NCBI GenBank assembly: GCA_963797015.1
Contig: CAWCNV010000003.1
Coordinates: 62,001 to 126,000, forward strand
Source: JBBPZA01 sp963797015
GTDB taxonomy: Bacteria; Actinomycetota; Thermoleophilia; Solirubrobacterales; Solirubrobacteraceae
Direction: 5' to 3'
Length of the DNA stretch: 64,000 nt
The notes under the pieces are model-generated. The model worked only from the letters and a program-made list of their open reading frames with translations, had not been told where the DNA came from and did not search any database. Positions 1-8,102 of the stretch are shown here, piece after piece. The position numbers and the translations under genes were made by a program. Position 1 is the stretch's first letter; each line of letters opens with the position of its first letter.

Positions 1-399
1 GCAGGCCAGCAGGGCGTTGTCGAGCACGGGCATCTCGATGACCATCCCCCGCAGGCGCTCGGGCGCGAGCGAGGCGACCTCGAGCGTGGTGTTGGCGCCC
101 AGGCTTGTGCCGCCCACCACGGCCTCTTCGAGCTCGAGGTGGTCGAGCAGCGCGACGACCTCGGCGCCGAAGGTGCTCATCGAATAGCGCCACATGTCGC
201 GCGGGCGGTCCGAGCGCCCGTGGCCGAGCACGTCGACGGTGATGACGCGGTTGCCGCGCGAGGCGAGCTCGCGCGCGAGCGGCACGTGCATGCGCTGGGA
301 GAGCAGCAGCCCGGGGATCAGCACCAACGGCCGCGGCCCCTCGCCGCGCACCGTGTAGGCGAGGCGCTTGCCTTCGTGACGGAAGAACGGCATCCGCAT
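1..399 (-). CDS. alpha/beta hydrolase, 3' part cut by window edge
   Basis: Only the first 133 codons are inside the window; the gene runs off base 1. The translation begins MRMPFFRHEG and shows the N-terminal half of an alpha/beta hydrolase fold: a beta strand with LIPGLLL (about residues 27-33, the oxyanion-hole region), GHGRSD near residues 59-64, and the nucleophile elbow GTSLG with the candidate catalytic serine at residue 99. The acid and histidine would lie beyond the edge. Two in-frame ATGs (399 and 393) are possible; I chose the upstream one. It is divergent from the SDR gene at 478. Substrate cannot be told; esterase or lactonase-like enzymes share this architecture. Confidence 0.8.
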   Translation of the reverse strand, partial: MRMPFFRHEGKRLAYTVRGEGPRPLVLIPGLLLSQRMHVPLARELASRGNRVITVDVLGHGRSDRPRDMWRYSMSTFGAEVVALLDHLELEEAVVGGTSLGANTTLEVASLAPERLRGMVIEMPVLDNALLAC

Positions 400-477
400 A
401 TGGTATTGGCGCGGACGGCTAGCCTTCGCCGCTTAGAGCCAGGCTCAAAGAGCACGATCGAACGAGGAAAGGTCCCA

Positions 478-1383
478 ATGGCCAAGCAACCCCGCTCCCT
501 CAACGGTCAGGTCGCGGCCATCACCGGCGCCGCCCGCGGCATCGGCCGCGCGACCGCCGCCGCGCTGATCCGTGAAGGGGCGAAGGTGGCGATCGGCGAC
601 CTCGACCTCGAGCTGGCCGAGCAGACCGCGCGCGAGCTCGGCTCGGGGACGGTCGCCTTCGAGCTCGACGTGACCAACCGCGACTCGTTCGAGCGCTTCC
701 TGGACCAGACCGAGGAGGCGCTCGGGCCGCTCGACGTGCTCGTCAACAACGCGGGCATCATGCCGCTGTCGCGCTTCGTGGACGAGGACGACGCGACCGC
801 GATCCGCCAGATCGACATCAACCTGCACGGGGTCATCTACGGGACCAAGAGCGCGCTGCGGCGGATGGAGCGGCGCGGCCGCGGCCACATCGTCAACATC
901 GCGTCGAGCGCGGGCAAGAGCGGGGTGCCCGGCGGCGCCACCTACTCCGCGACCAAGCACGCGGTCGTCGGGCTGAGTGAAGCGATCCGCGGCGAGCTCC
1001 AAATCGAGGGCTCGGCGATAGAGCTCTCGGTGGTCATGCCGGTCCTGGTCAACACCGAGCTCACCTCGGGGCTGACCGCGACGCGGGGCATCAAGACCCA
1101 GCAGCCGGAGGACGTCGCCGACGCGATCGTCGACGCGCTCAAGTTCGCTCGCTTCGACGTCTTCGTGCCCAAGTCGGTGGGGACGATCCACAAGCTCGTG
1201 ACCGTGCTGCCCCGCGGCGGCCGCGAGGCGGTAGGTCGCGCGCTGAAGGCCGACCGCGTGCTGCTCGAGATCGACCAGTCGCGGCGCCGCGGCTACGAGG
1301 TCCGCGCGGCGCATTCCGAGCCGGCGCTGGACCGCGCGGAGGAGCCCGCGCAGCTGCCGACCGGCGGCGGCGACTCCGGTTAG
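478..1383 (+). CDS. short-chain dehydrogenase/reductase (SDR)
   Basis: A 301-residue NAD(P)-dependent oxidoreductase of the classical SDR type, predicted cytoplasmic. Visible motifs are the cofactor loop TGAARGIG (residues 16-23), NNAG near 90-93, an active-site serine near 143, and YSATK with Tyr about 156 and Lys about 160. The C-terminal extension of about 50 residues after the core is charged and ends in a Gly-rich tail. The start is ATG 478, preceded by GAGGAAAGG at good spacing; a longer open frame upstream overlaps the divergent hydrolase and has no ribosome site. The stop overlaps the stop of the convergent dehalogenase-like gene. Substrate unknown. Confidence 0.88.
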   Translation: MAKQPRSLNGQVAAITGAARGIGRATAAALIREGAKVAIGDLDLELAEQTARELGSGTVAFELDVTNRDSFERFLDQTEEALGPLDVLVNNAGIMPLSRFVDEDDATAIRQIDINLHGVIYGTKSALRRMERRGRGHIVNIASSAGKSGVPGGATYSATKHAVVGLSEAIRGELQIEGSAIELSVVMPVLVNTELTSGLTATRGIKTQQPEDVADAIVDALKFARFDVFVPKSVGTIHKLVTVLPRGGREAVGRALKADRVLLEIDQSRRRGYEVRAAHSEPALDRAEEPAQLPTGGGDSG

Positions 1384-2264
1384 GGCTTCGAGCCCAGCCA
1401 GTCGGCGATCTTCGCGCCGATCAGCGGGCCCTGGTCCTCCTGCAGGAAGTGCCCCGCGTCGGGGATCGTCTCCGGCGCGGGACGGCCGAGCGCGCTTGCA
1501 AAGCGCTCACCGACGGTGAGCGGCATGACCGGGTCGGAGTCGGCCCACAGCATCAGCGCCGGGCGGGTGTCCTCGCGCAGCGCATCGAGCACCCGCTGTC
1601 CCGCTGCCGCCCCGGGCATCTCGGGCGTGATCGGGAGCATCAGCGGGAAGGCGCGCGCGCCCGCCTTGGACTCGGGGCTCGGGTAAGGCGCGTCGTAAGC
1701 GGCGGCGATCTCGTCGCCGGGGTCGGTCTTGCATGCGCGTCGCACGAGCATCCCGACCGGGATGTCGTCGGTGCGCTCGACGAAGTCGCGGAAGGCGTGC
1801 CACGCGGGGTCCATCTTCTGGCGGCCGCTGAAGAGGCCGGTGTCGAGGATCACGAAGCGGCTGATGCGGTCGGGATGCTCGACCGCGAGGCGCAGGCCGA
1901 TCGGCCCGCCCCAGTCGTGCACGACGATCGTGACGTCGCGCAGGTCGAGCTCTGAGAGCAGCGGGGCGAGCGTCTCGGTGTGGCGGTCGTAGCTGTACCA
2001 GCCGATGTCGGTGGGCTTGTCGGAGCGGCCGAAGCCGGCCATGTCGGGCGCTACGCACCGCAGCCCGGCGTCAAGCAGCGGAGGCATGACCTTGCGATAC
2101 AGGAAGGACCAGGTCGGCTCGCCGTGCAGGAGCAGCACTGGAGGCCCATCGCCCTCGTCCAGGTGCGCGAGCCGCAGCCCGTCGAAGTCGCGGTAGCTCG
2201 AGGCGTACGGGAAGTCGGGGAGCCCATCGGTGCGCTCCTCGGGCGCGCGAACTGCCTCGGTCAA
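1380..2264 (-). CDS. haloalkane dehalogenase-like alpha/beta hydrolase
   Basis: A 294-residue alpha/beta hydrolase with haloalkane-dehalogenase hallmarks: HGEPTW at 47-52, the nucleophile elbow HDWGG with Asp 117 followed by Trp 118 (a halide-binding position in this family), a candidate acid in ADSDP (Asp 244) and the histidine in AGHFLQ (His 272). The HGEPTW form resembles the DhlA/DhmA branch (HLD-I). The start is TTG 2264 behind GGAGG. It follows the SLT gene by about 22 bases on the same strand, so the two may be co-transcribed. An epoxide hydrolase-like activity is the main alternative. Whether it dehalogenates anything needs enzyme assays. Confidence 0.82.
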   Translation of the reverse strand: MTEAVRAPEERTDGLPDFPYASSYRDFDGLRLAHLDEGDGPPVLLLHGEPTWSFLYRKVMPPLLDAGLRCVAPDMAGFGRSDKPTDIGWYSYDRHTETLAPLLSELDLRDVTIVVHDWGGPIGLRLAVEHPDRISRFVILDTGLFSGRQKMDPAWHAFRDFVERTDDIPVGMLVRRACKTDPGDEIAAAYDAPYPSPESKAGARAFPLMLPITPEMPGAAAGQRVLDALREDTRPALMLWADSDPVMPLTVGERFASALGRPAPETIPDAGHFLQEDQGPLIGAKIADWLGSKP

Positions 2265-2286
2265 GAGTCCTCCATCCGGCCGGACT

Positions 2287-3861
2287 CTACCCGCCCGGCA
2301 GCCGTCGCAGGAGCCCCTCGAGCTTGCTCGCGTCGCTGGAGACCGTGACGTGGATCGACGCGGGCTCGCGCACCCACGCGATCAGGTCGAGCGCCTGCAG
2401 CCGGTCGAGCATGAACTGGAAGGCCTCGGCCGCGCGACGGTCGCGGTACCTGCGCAGGATGTCGAACGTGAAGCCGGTGGTGTGCAGCGAGTACGCCGCG
2501 GTCGCCTCGGGGTTGGTCTGCAGCAGCAGGTCCTGGTAGCGCTGGTCGCGGACCGCGCTCGTCACGCGCAGCGGCCGCGCGCCGGGGTCGATCGCGCGCA
2601 CGCCGGCGCCCATGTAGATCAGCAGCGAGAGCGCCTCCGGCCTCAGCGCGCGGTACAGCGACGGCTTGCGGCCCAGGCGCCGGGCCTGCTGGCCCAGCTG
2701 CGGGTCGACGACGAAGCCGAGCTTGCGCGTGCCCGTGCTCGGCACGTGCTCCAGGGTGCCGTCGTCGATCGCCTTCTGCACGTCGCCGGGCTGCGCGAAG
2801 CGCTGCGTCGAGCCCGCCGGGTGCAGGACCTCCTCCGAGGAGCCCTTGTTGTCGTGCAGGTCCTGCAGCGTCTGCAGGCGCTCGGGATCGGAGCGCGCCA
2901 TGCGCACGATCTCCCGCGCGGCGAGGATCCGCCAGTAGTAGGTGATCGAGTCGTCGCCGAGCGCGTTCAGAAAGCGGTAGGTGTCGGCGTGGCGCAGCGG
3001 CGAGGAGTCGAAGAACAGCTTGGCGTAGCTCAGCTTGTCGCGTGCGACGATCTCGCGCACGGGCGTCGTCGTGTCGCCCGAGTAGTCGCGGATCGCGCGC
3101 TCCAGGTTGCCGAAGCCCATGTGGTAGGCGACGACCGCCAGGTCCTCGCGCCCGAACCGGGCGCGGGCGGCGGTCAGGTAGCGAACGGTCGCGGCGAGCG
3201 CCTTGGCCGGGTCGAAGCGCTCGTCGACGCGCCGCCGGCGCGCGCGCAGGCGGTCGGCGCTCGCGCTGCGGCCGCGCCGGTCGAGCTTGTAGATGCGCCG
3301 GGTCAGCGAGCGGCTCGCGGCGAGGTCGACGCGCATGCCGAGCTGGGTCTTGCCGGTCTCGGCGAGGATCTGGGTGAGCCCCGACGCGTTGGCCGGATCG
3401 CCGCCGGCGATCACCTCCGGGCGACCGCTGGACTCGAGGAACACGAGCGCCTCGACCACGTCGGCATCGAAGCCCGAGCCCTTCACCGCCTTCTCGATCG
3501 CCCCGCGCCAGCGTGCCGTGCGCTGCGCGCCGATCACCGCGCCGCCGTCGGTGACCGTGTAGAGGGGCTGGGCGTAGCCGGCGGTGGCGCGGCGCTCGAG
3601 GTCCGAGGTGTCCGCCGCGTTGAACGCGAGCGGGTCGAAGGCCCGCTGCGAGCGCGCGCCCTCGGACCCCTTCGGTACGCCCGGGACGAGCTGCTGGGGA
3701 ACCGGCACCGCGCCCTCGGGCAGCCCGTTGCGACTGTCGCGATTGAGAAGCTCTACGACAGCGAAGACCACGAAGGCGAAGGCGACCGCGACCAGCAGCC
3801 AGGCTGCGGGCGAGAGCGCCGGCACACGCCGGCGCCGCTCGTCGGAGAGCTTGGGGGCCAT
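2287..3861 (-). CDS. membrane-anchored SLT lytic transglycosylase with a C-terminal M15/DUF5715-like domain
   Basis: A 524-residue protein with an arginine-rich N-terminus, one membrane segment (about residues 19-39) and an extracytoplasmic part. Residues about 115-300 look like a goose-lysozyme/SLT domain: the catalytic glutamate in FLESSGRPE (Glu 143), then GLTQI, and a later AYHMGFGN stretch like the family's AYNxG motif. Residues about 395-524 form a second domain with TSAVRDQRYQ and SLHTTGFTFDI, recalling the SxHxxGxAxD zinc motif of VanY-type M15 peptidases and DUF5715 proteins. The combination suggests a muralytic enzyme cutting glycan and perhaps peptide. It lies in a minus-strand run between the epimerase and dehalogenase-like genes. 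Confidence 0.78.
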   Translation of the reverse strand: MAPKLSDERRRRVPALSPAAWLLVAVAFAFVVFAVVELLNRDSRNGLPEGAVPVPQQLVPGVPKGSEGARSQRAFDPLAFNAADTSDLERRATAGYAQPLYTVTDGGAVIGAQRTARWRGAIEKAVKGSGFDADVVEALVFLESSGRPEVIAGGDPANASGLTQILAETGKTQLGMRVDLAASRSLTRRIYKLDRRGRSASADRLRARRRRVDERFDPAKALAATVRYLTAARARFGREDLAVVAYHMGFGNLERAIRDYSGDTTTPVREIVARDKLSYAKLFFDSSPLRHADTYRFLNALGDDSITYYWRILAAREIVRMARSDPERLQTLQDLHDNKGSSEEVLHPAGSTQRFAQPGDVQKAIDDGTLEHVPSTGTRKLGFVVDPQLGQQARRLGRKPSLYRALRPEALSLLIYMGAGVRAIDPGARPLRVTSAVRDQRYQDLLLQTNPEATAAYSLHTTGFTFDILRRYRDRRAAEAFQFMLDRLQALDLIAWVREPASIHVTVSSDASKLEGLLRRLPGG

Positions 3862-3889
3862 CCCGCTCAGGCTGACACAACGCGGCGCT

Positions 3890-4810
3890 TCAGAGCGCCT
3901 CGCGGAAGCCGTCGCGCCACGAGGGGATCTGAGGCTCCCAGCTCAGCTCGAGACGCGCCTTCGCGTTCGATGCTCCCTGGAGGTCGGTCATGAAGTACGC
4001 GCCGAGCTTGCCGGCGGCGACGCGCGCGAGCAAGGTCGGGACCCACCGGGGCTCGGGCGCGCCGAGCGCCTGGGCGTAGGCTGGGATCCAGTCGCGCACG
4101 GGAGCGGGGTCGTCGTCGACGACGTTGTAGACGCCCGCCTTCACGTCGGGGTCGAGCGCGGCGAGGGTGGCCCGTGCCGCGTCGTCGACGTGGATGAACG
4201 ACCATGTCGCCCCATCGCGGCCGACGACCGGCAGCCGCCTGTGGCGGACCAGGTGGGCAATCGCTCCGTCCTTGGCGTAGCCCGTGCCCGGGCCGTAGAA
4301 GTAGCCGTAGCGCAACACGACGCCCTCCGTGTCCGCGGTCTGGCGCTCGAGCTCGGCGAGTGCGTCGACGGAGCGCGAGAACGGCCCCGGCGCGTCCTGG
4401 TACAGCGGGTCCTCCTCGGTCCACAGCCGGTCGCCGGTCGGCCGGTAGGCGAAGGCGATGCTCTGCGCGACGACGCGCGTTCCCGGGGCGGCGGCGACGA
4501 GGTTCCGGGTCCCCTCCGCGCGCAGGCGGTCGTTGCCGGCCATCTGCTGGGCGTACCGGCGCGGGTTGAGGGCGGCCGGTATGTCAGTGAGCTGGTGGAC
4601 GATGACCTCGGGGCGCGCCTTGGCCACCGCGTCGCGGACGGCGGCGGCGTCGAGCGCATCGGCCACGGCGGGCGTGGCGCCGCTCTCGCGGAGCGCCTGC
4701 GCGCGCTCGGAGGAGCGCGTCATGCCGGTGACCTCGTGGCCGGCCTGGACCAGGAGCGGAACCAGGCGGCGGCCGATCACCCCGGTCGCGCCGGCCACGA
4801 AGAGCCTCAC
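3890..4810 (-). CDS. NAD-dependent epimerase/dehydratase family protein
   Basis: A 306-residue extended-SDR protein. The Rossmann glycine motif GATGVIG sits at residues 7-13. RYGYFYGPG and the C-terminal SNAKARLELSW stretch are typical of atypical extended SDRs. The start is GTG 4810, overlapping the TGA of the upstream membrane-protein gene (GTGA), which implies translational coupling; a longer frame starting at 4981 would overlap that gene and is rejected. It is a paralogue of the epimerase at 53583, sharing the same order of motifs and the same C-terminal signature. Its substrate is unknown; a sugar-nucleotide substrate is not supported by anything visible. Confidence 0.85.
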   Translation of the reverse strand: MRLFVAGATGVIGRRLVPLLVQAGHEVTGMTRSSERAQALRESGATPAVADALDAAAVRDAVAKARPEVIVHQLTDIPAALNPRRYAQQMAGNDRLRAEGTRNLVAAAPGTRVVAQSIAFAYRPTGDRLWTEEDPLYQDAPGPFSRSVDALAELERQTADTEGVVLRYGYFYGPGTGYAKDGAIAHLVRHRRLPVVGRDGATWSFIHVDDAARATLAALDPDVKAGVYNVVDDDPAPVRDWIPAYAQALGAPEPRWVPTLLARVAAGKLGAYFMTDLQGASNAKARLELSWEPQIPSWRDGFREAL

Positions 4811-5217
4811 CGCCGCTCCTCGGCGCGCCACACCCAGAGCAGCAGGACGGCTCCGAGCGCGAGCGCGATCGCGTCGGCGGGACCGAGCCAGCCGGGGTCC
4901 GCCTTGGAGATGTCGACGATGTGGTTCACGACGTGGAAGACGTACTGCAGGGCGACGACCCCGACCACCGGCACGCGCCACGACGGCCGGCGCACGGCCA
5001 CCGCGAGCCCGGCCCCGAAGGCCAGATAGAACGTGGCGACGTCGCGGATGTAGTGGTCGTTACGGGCGCCGAACGGGCCGATCTGCTCGAAGAACACCTT
5101 CGGCGCGACGATCATCAGCAGACCGAGGGCGAGGTGGTACGCGGCGAGCACGCCGAACACGATCCGCACCGTCCGCTCGCTCGGGCGATCGGCGGTGCGG
5201 GCGGGTGTGCTTGTCAT
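4807..5217 (-). CDS. four-helix membrane protein (DoxX/DUF4345-like)
   Basis: A 136-residue hydrophobic protein with about four transmembrane helices: FGVLAAYHLALGLLMI, a helix around FYLAFGAGLAVAV, VVGVVALQYVFHVV, and a C-terminal ALALGAVLLLWVW. Histidines and aspartates between helices (NHIVDI) resemble small quinone- or thiol-linked membrane proteins of the DoxX/DUF4345 type, but I cannot assign a function. The start is ATG 5217, with AGGAGGTG just upstream; the in-frame GTG at 5223 lies inside that ribosome site and is unlikely. It overlaps the epimerase start by four bases and is divergent from the methyltransferase gene. Confidence 0.75.
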   Translation of the reverse strand: MTSTPARTADRPSERTVRIVFGVLAAYHLALGLLMIVAPKVFFEQIGPFGARNDHYIRDVATFYLAFGAGLAVAVRRPSWRVPVVGVVALQYVFHVVNHIVDISKADPGWLGPADAIALALGAVLLLWVWRAEERR

Positions 5218-5281
5218 GGGCACCTCCTGCGGAGTCGACGGCGACGCTCTCGTCCTCGGGAATACGCGCGCGGCCGCGGTG

Positions 5282-6193
5282 ATGGACCTCGCGCCGCAAC
5301 GCGCGGTAGCGTCGCACGCCGTGCGCGTCCTCGCCCGCGACGGCCTTCGCGGCCCACTCGAGCTCGACGACGACCTGCTCGTCGAAGGCGATAACGGCGA
5401 GGTGCTCCCGCTGCTCCCCGGCGGCGCCTTCGACCTGATCTACATCGACCCGCCGTTCAACACCGGCCGGCGCCAGCGCCGGCGCACGCTCGCCACCGAG
5501 CGCGACGAGAACGGCGACCGGGCGGGCTTCGGCGGTCGCCGCTACCGCTCTCGCCTGCTCTCCGAGCTCGCCTTCGACGATGAGCGCGGCGCCCATCTCG
5601 AGTTCCTCGCACCGCGGCTCGAGCAGGCCAGGAGGCTGTTGGCCCCGCACGGGACGCTGTACTTCCACATCGACTACCGCGAGGCCCACTACTGCAAGCT
5701 CGCGCTCGACGAACTGTTCGGGCGCGAGTGCTTCCTCAACGAGCTGATCTGGGCCTACGACTACGGCGCCAAGCCGCGCAACCGCTGGCCGGCCAAGCAC
5801 GACACGATCCTCGTCTACGTGCGCGAACCGGGAGCGCACGTGTTCAACGCCGACGACGTCGAGCGCGAGCCCTACATGGCTCCCGGGCTGGTGACTGCAG
5901 AGAAGGCGGCGCGGGGCAAGCTCCCGACCTCGGTCTGGTGGCACACGATCGTCCCGACGAACGGCGCCGAGAAGACCGGCTACCCGACGCAGAAGCCCGA
6001 GGGCATCGTGCGCCGCATGGTCGCCGCCTCCTCGCGCCCGGGCGGCTGGTGCCTGGATTTCTTCGCGGGCTCGGGAACGCTCGGCGCCGTGTGCCGCAAG
6101 CTCGGCCGCCGCTTCGTGCTCGTGGACAGCAGTCCCGAGGCCGTGGCGGTCGCCGCCCGGCGCCTGGCTCAGTCGACGGGCAGCGCCGCCTGA
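5282..6193 (+). CDS. site-specific DNA (adenine-N6) methyltransferase, beta class
   Basis: About 303 residues. The catalytic motif IYIDPPFNTG (motif IV, DPPF) comes before the AdoMet motif DFFAGSGTLG (motif I), the order of beta-class amino-methyltransferases such as type III Mod subunits. YPTQKPEGIVRRM between them is also characteristic. A target-recognition stretch rich in aromatic residues lies between. No restriction endonuclease or helicase lies beside it, so it looks like an orphan enzyme, possibly for epigenetic marking. The start is uncertain: ATG 5282 lacks a clear ribosome site, and GTG 5321 is another option. Its 3' end overlaps the convergent DUF488 gene by 25 bases. Confidence 0.85.
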   Translation: MDLAPQRAVASHAVRVLARDGLRGPLELDDDLLVEGDNGEVLPLLPGGAFDLIYIDPPFNTGRRQRRRTLATERDENGDRAGFGGRRYRSRLLSELAFDDERGAHLEFLAPRLEQARRLLAPHGTLYFHIDYREAHYCKLALDELFGRECFLNELIWAYDYGAKPRNRWPAKHDTILVYVREPGAHVFNADDVEREPYMAPGLVTAEKAARGKLPTSVWWHTIVPTNGAEKTGYPTQKPEGIVRRMVAASSRPGGWCLDFFAGSGTLGAVCRKLGRRFVLVDSSPEAVAVAARRLAQSTGSAA

Positions 6194-6711
6194 CGCGGCG
6201 GATAGGTGATCGCCATCCCGCGGACGACCGCGAACGGCGGCAGCTCGTGCTCCACCTCGCGCCCGTCGAACATGACGTGGCGCACATCCCAGCCGCGCAC
6301 GAGCAGCGCATCGGCGATAAGCCGCCGGTGGCAGCGCCACCACGGGCCTTCCGCGCACATCACCGCGGTTGCGTGCTCGCGCGCCTGCGCCTCGAGCCGC
6401 GCCAAGCCTCGCGCGAACTCCGCGCTGGCCATGTGGTCGGCATAGGCCTGGAAGGCCGGGACTTCCCAGCCGCCGTTGACCGAGCCGGCCGCGCTCCGGC
6501 GGCGCCCGCCCAGCTCGGCCAGGTGCGTGTAGGCGATACCGGCTGCCGGCAGCCAGCGCGCGAGCGCCTCGCGCGCGAAGTGCGGATGGCGCCGCGACCC
6601 GGGAGAGCGGCGGACGTCGGCGATCGCCTCGACCCCCGCCCCGCGCAGCAGAGCGCGGAACGTCTCTTCTGAGTGGGTCGAATGCCCGACGGTTCGCACC
6701 ACCGGCGCCAC
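6169..6711 (-). CDS. DUF488 family protein
   Basis: A 180-residue DUF488 protein. Family signatures are TVGHST near the N-terminus, DVRRSPGS, and CAEGPWWRCHRRLIAD near residues 118-133, with the conserved cysteines that make members candidates for a redox or metal role. The biochemical function of the family is not established. The start is GTG 6711. The gene converges on and overlaps the methyltransferase gene by 25 bases, and is divergent from the DUF445 gene at 6828, leaving about 116 bases for two promoters. Confidence 0.82.
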   Translation of the reverse strand: MAPVVRTVGHSTHSEETFRALLRGAGVEAIADVRRSPGSRRHPHFAREALARWLPAAGIAYTHLAELGGRRRSAAGSVNGGWEVPAFQAYADHMASAEFARGLARLEAQAREHATAVMCAEGPWWRCHRRLIADALLVRGWDVRHVMFDGREVEHELPPFAVVRGMAITYPPRQAALPVD

Positions 6712-6827
6712 CTGGCCAGGTTACGCTCGCGCGGCGCGCGCCGGCGGCCCCAACCGGGCCTCGCGCCCGCCGCGTCCTGCGCGGCCGACGGTCGCGTAGG
6801 ATCGTGCGCAGGGAGGCAGGCGCGAGC

Positions 6828-8099
6828 TTGGACAGCGAGACGCTCAAGGTCATCACGATCCCGATCTTCTCGGGGTTCATCGGCTACGCGACCAACTGGA
6901 GCGGGATCTGGATGCTGTTCAACCCGCTGCGCTTCGTCGGCTTCAAGCTCCCGGGTCTCGCGCCGCTCGCCGGCGTGCTCCCGCGCAAGCTGCAGGAGAT
7001 CCCAGGGATCATGCAGGGCGGCGTCGGCTGGCAGGGGATCATCCCCTCGCGCGCCGCGAAGATGGGCAGCATCGCGGTGGACAAGGGGATCGCGAAGGTC
7101 GGCGGGCCGTCGGACTTCTACCAGCAGCTCGAGCCCGAGCAGATCGCCGAGCAGATCCTCGCCACCTCGCAGCGCGACATCCATGACCTCGTCGAGCGCA
7201 CGATGGAGCGCGAGCACCCCGCGCTGTGGCACGACCTACCGCCGCGCGCCCGCGAGGCCGTGCACGCCCGCGTGCTCGCGCAACTGCCCGACATCGTGCG
7301 CGAGGTCACCGACCAGATCGGGACCAACATCGACCAGCTGCTCGACGTCAAGCTGATGGTCATCCGCCACCTCGAGGCACACCCCGAGCTCGTCAACCGC
7401 GTGTTCCAGGAGGTGGGCCGCAAGGAGCTTCGCTTCATCATCAACTTCGGCGGCGTTTTCGGCTTCGTGATGGGCGGCCCGCTGATCCTCCTGACACAGG
7501 CGCTTCCGTACTGGTGGGTGCTGCCGATCGCCGGGACGGTGCTGGGTTACGTGACCAACTGGCTCGCGCTCTACATGATCTTCGAGCCGGTCGAGCCACG
7601 CCGGGTCGGCCCGTTCCGCTGGCAGGGCCTGTTCCTGCGCCGCCAGCCCCAGGGCGCCGAGGTATACGCCGACATAATCGCCAAGGACGTCGTCACGATC
7701 GCCAACATCGGCAACGAGCTGCTCCACGGCCCGCGCGCGGACCGCACGCGCAAGATGATCGAGGACGCCCTGCGTCCGGCGGTCGACCGCGCGACCGGCC
7801 GCGCGCGCGGCGCGGTTCGCGTCGCCATCGGCACGCACGAGTACGACGCGATCCGCGAGTCGGTGGCGACCGAGGCGGTCACGTACACGATGACGCCGCT
7901 CGCCGACCCCGAGTTCAACGCCCGCCAGAGCGAGGCCGTCCACGCCCTGATCGCGAGGCGCATGCGCGAGCTCTCACCCACCGACTTCGGCGAGATGCTG
8001 CGCTCGGCGATGCGCGAGGACGAGTGGCTGCTCGTGCTCCACGGCGCGGTGCTGGGCTTCGGCGCGGGCTGCATCCACCTCGCGATCTTCGGGGTGTAG
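6828..8099 (+). CDS. DUF445 family membrane protein
   Basis: About 423 residues with two related membrane modules: GYATNWSGIWMLFNPL near the N-terminus and GYVTNWLALYMIFEPV near the middle, each followed by a polar region carrying RQPQGAEVYADIIAKD-like sequence. A last hydrophobic helix (AVLGFGAGCIHLAIFG) ends the protein. This duplicated GYxTNW pattern is diagnostic of DUF445 (the YheB/YjiN family); its role is unknown. I prefer TTG 6828 behind GGGAGG; GTG 6804 would add eight residues. It is followed after three bases by the Abi-alpha gene, suggesting an operon. Confidence 0.8.
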   Translation: MDSETLKVITIPIFSGFIGYATNWSGIWMLFNPLRFVGFKLPGLAPLAGVLPRKLQEIPGIMQGGVGWQGIIPSRAAKMGSIAVDKGIAKVGGPSDFYQQLEPEQIAEQILATSQRDIHDLVERTMEREHPALWHDLPPRAREAVHARVLAQLPDIVREVTDQIGTNIDQLLDVKLMVIRHLEAHPELVNRVFQEVGRKELRFIINFGGVFGFVMGGPLILLTQALPYWWVLPIAGTVLGYVTNWLALYMIFEPVEPRRVGPFRWQGLFLRRQPQGAEVYADIIAKDVVTIANIGNELLHGPRADRTRKMIEDALRPAVDRATGRARGAVRVAIGTHEYDAIRESVATEAVTYTMTPLADPEFNARQSEAVHALIARRMRELSPTDFGEMLRSAMREDEWLLVLHGAVLGFGAGCIHLAIFGV

Positions 8100-8102
8100 C
8101 CC

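Noticed and set aside
2230..3993. Long plus-strand open frame (587 codons) opposite the SLT gene
   Set aside because: It is a shadow created by high GC at third positions; the translation is Arg/Ala/Gly-rich without domains, and the minus-strand SLT protein explains the region.
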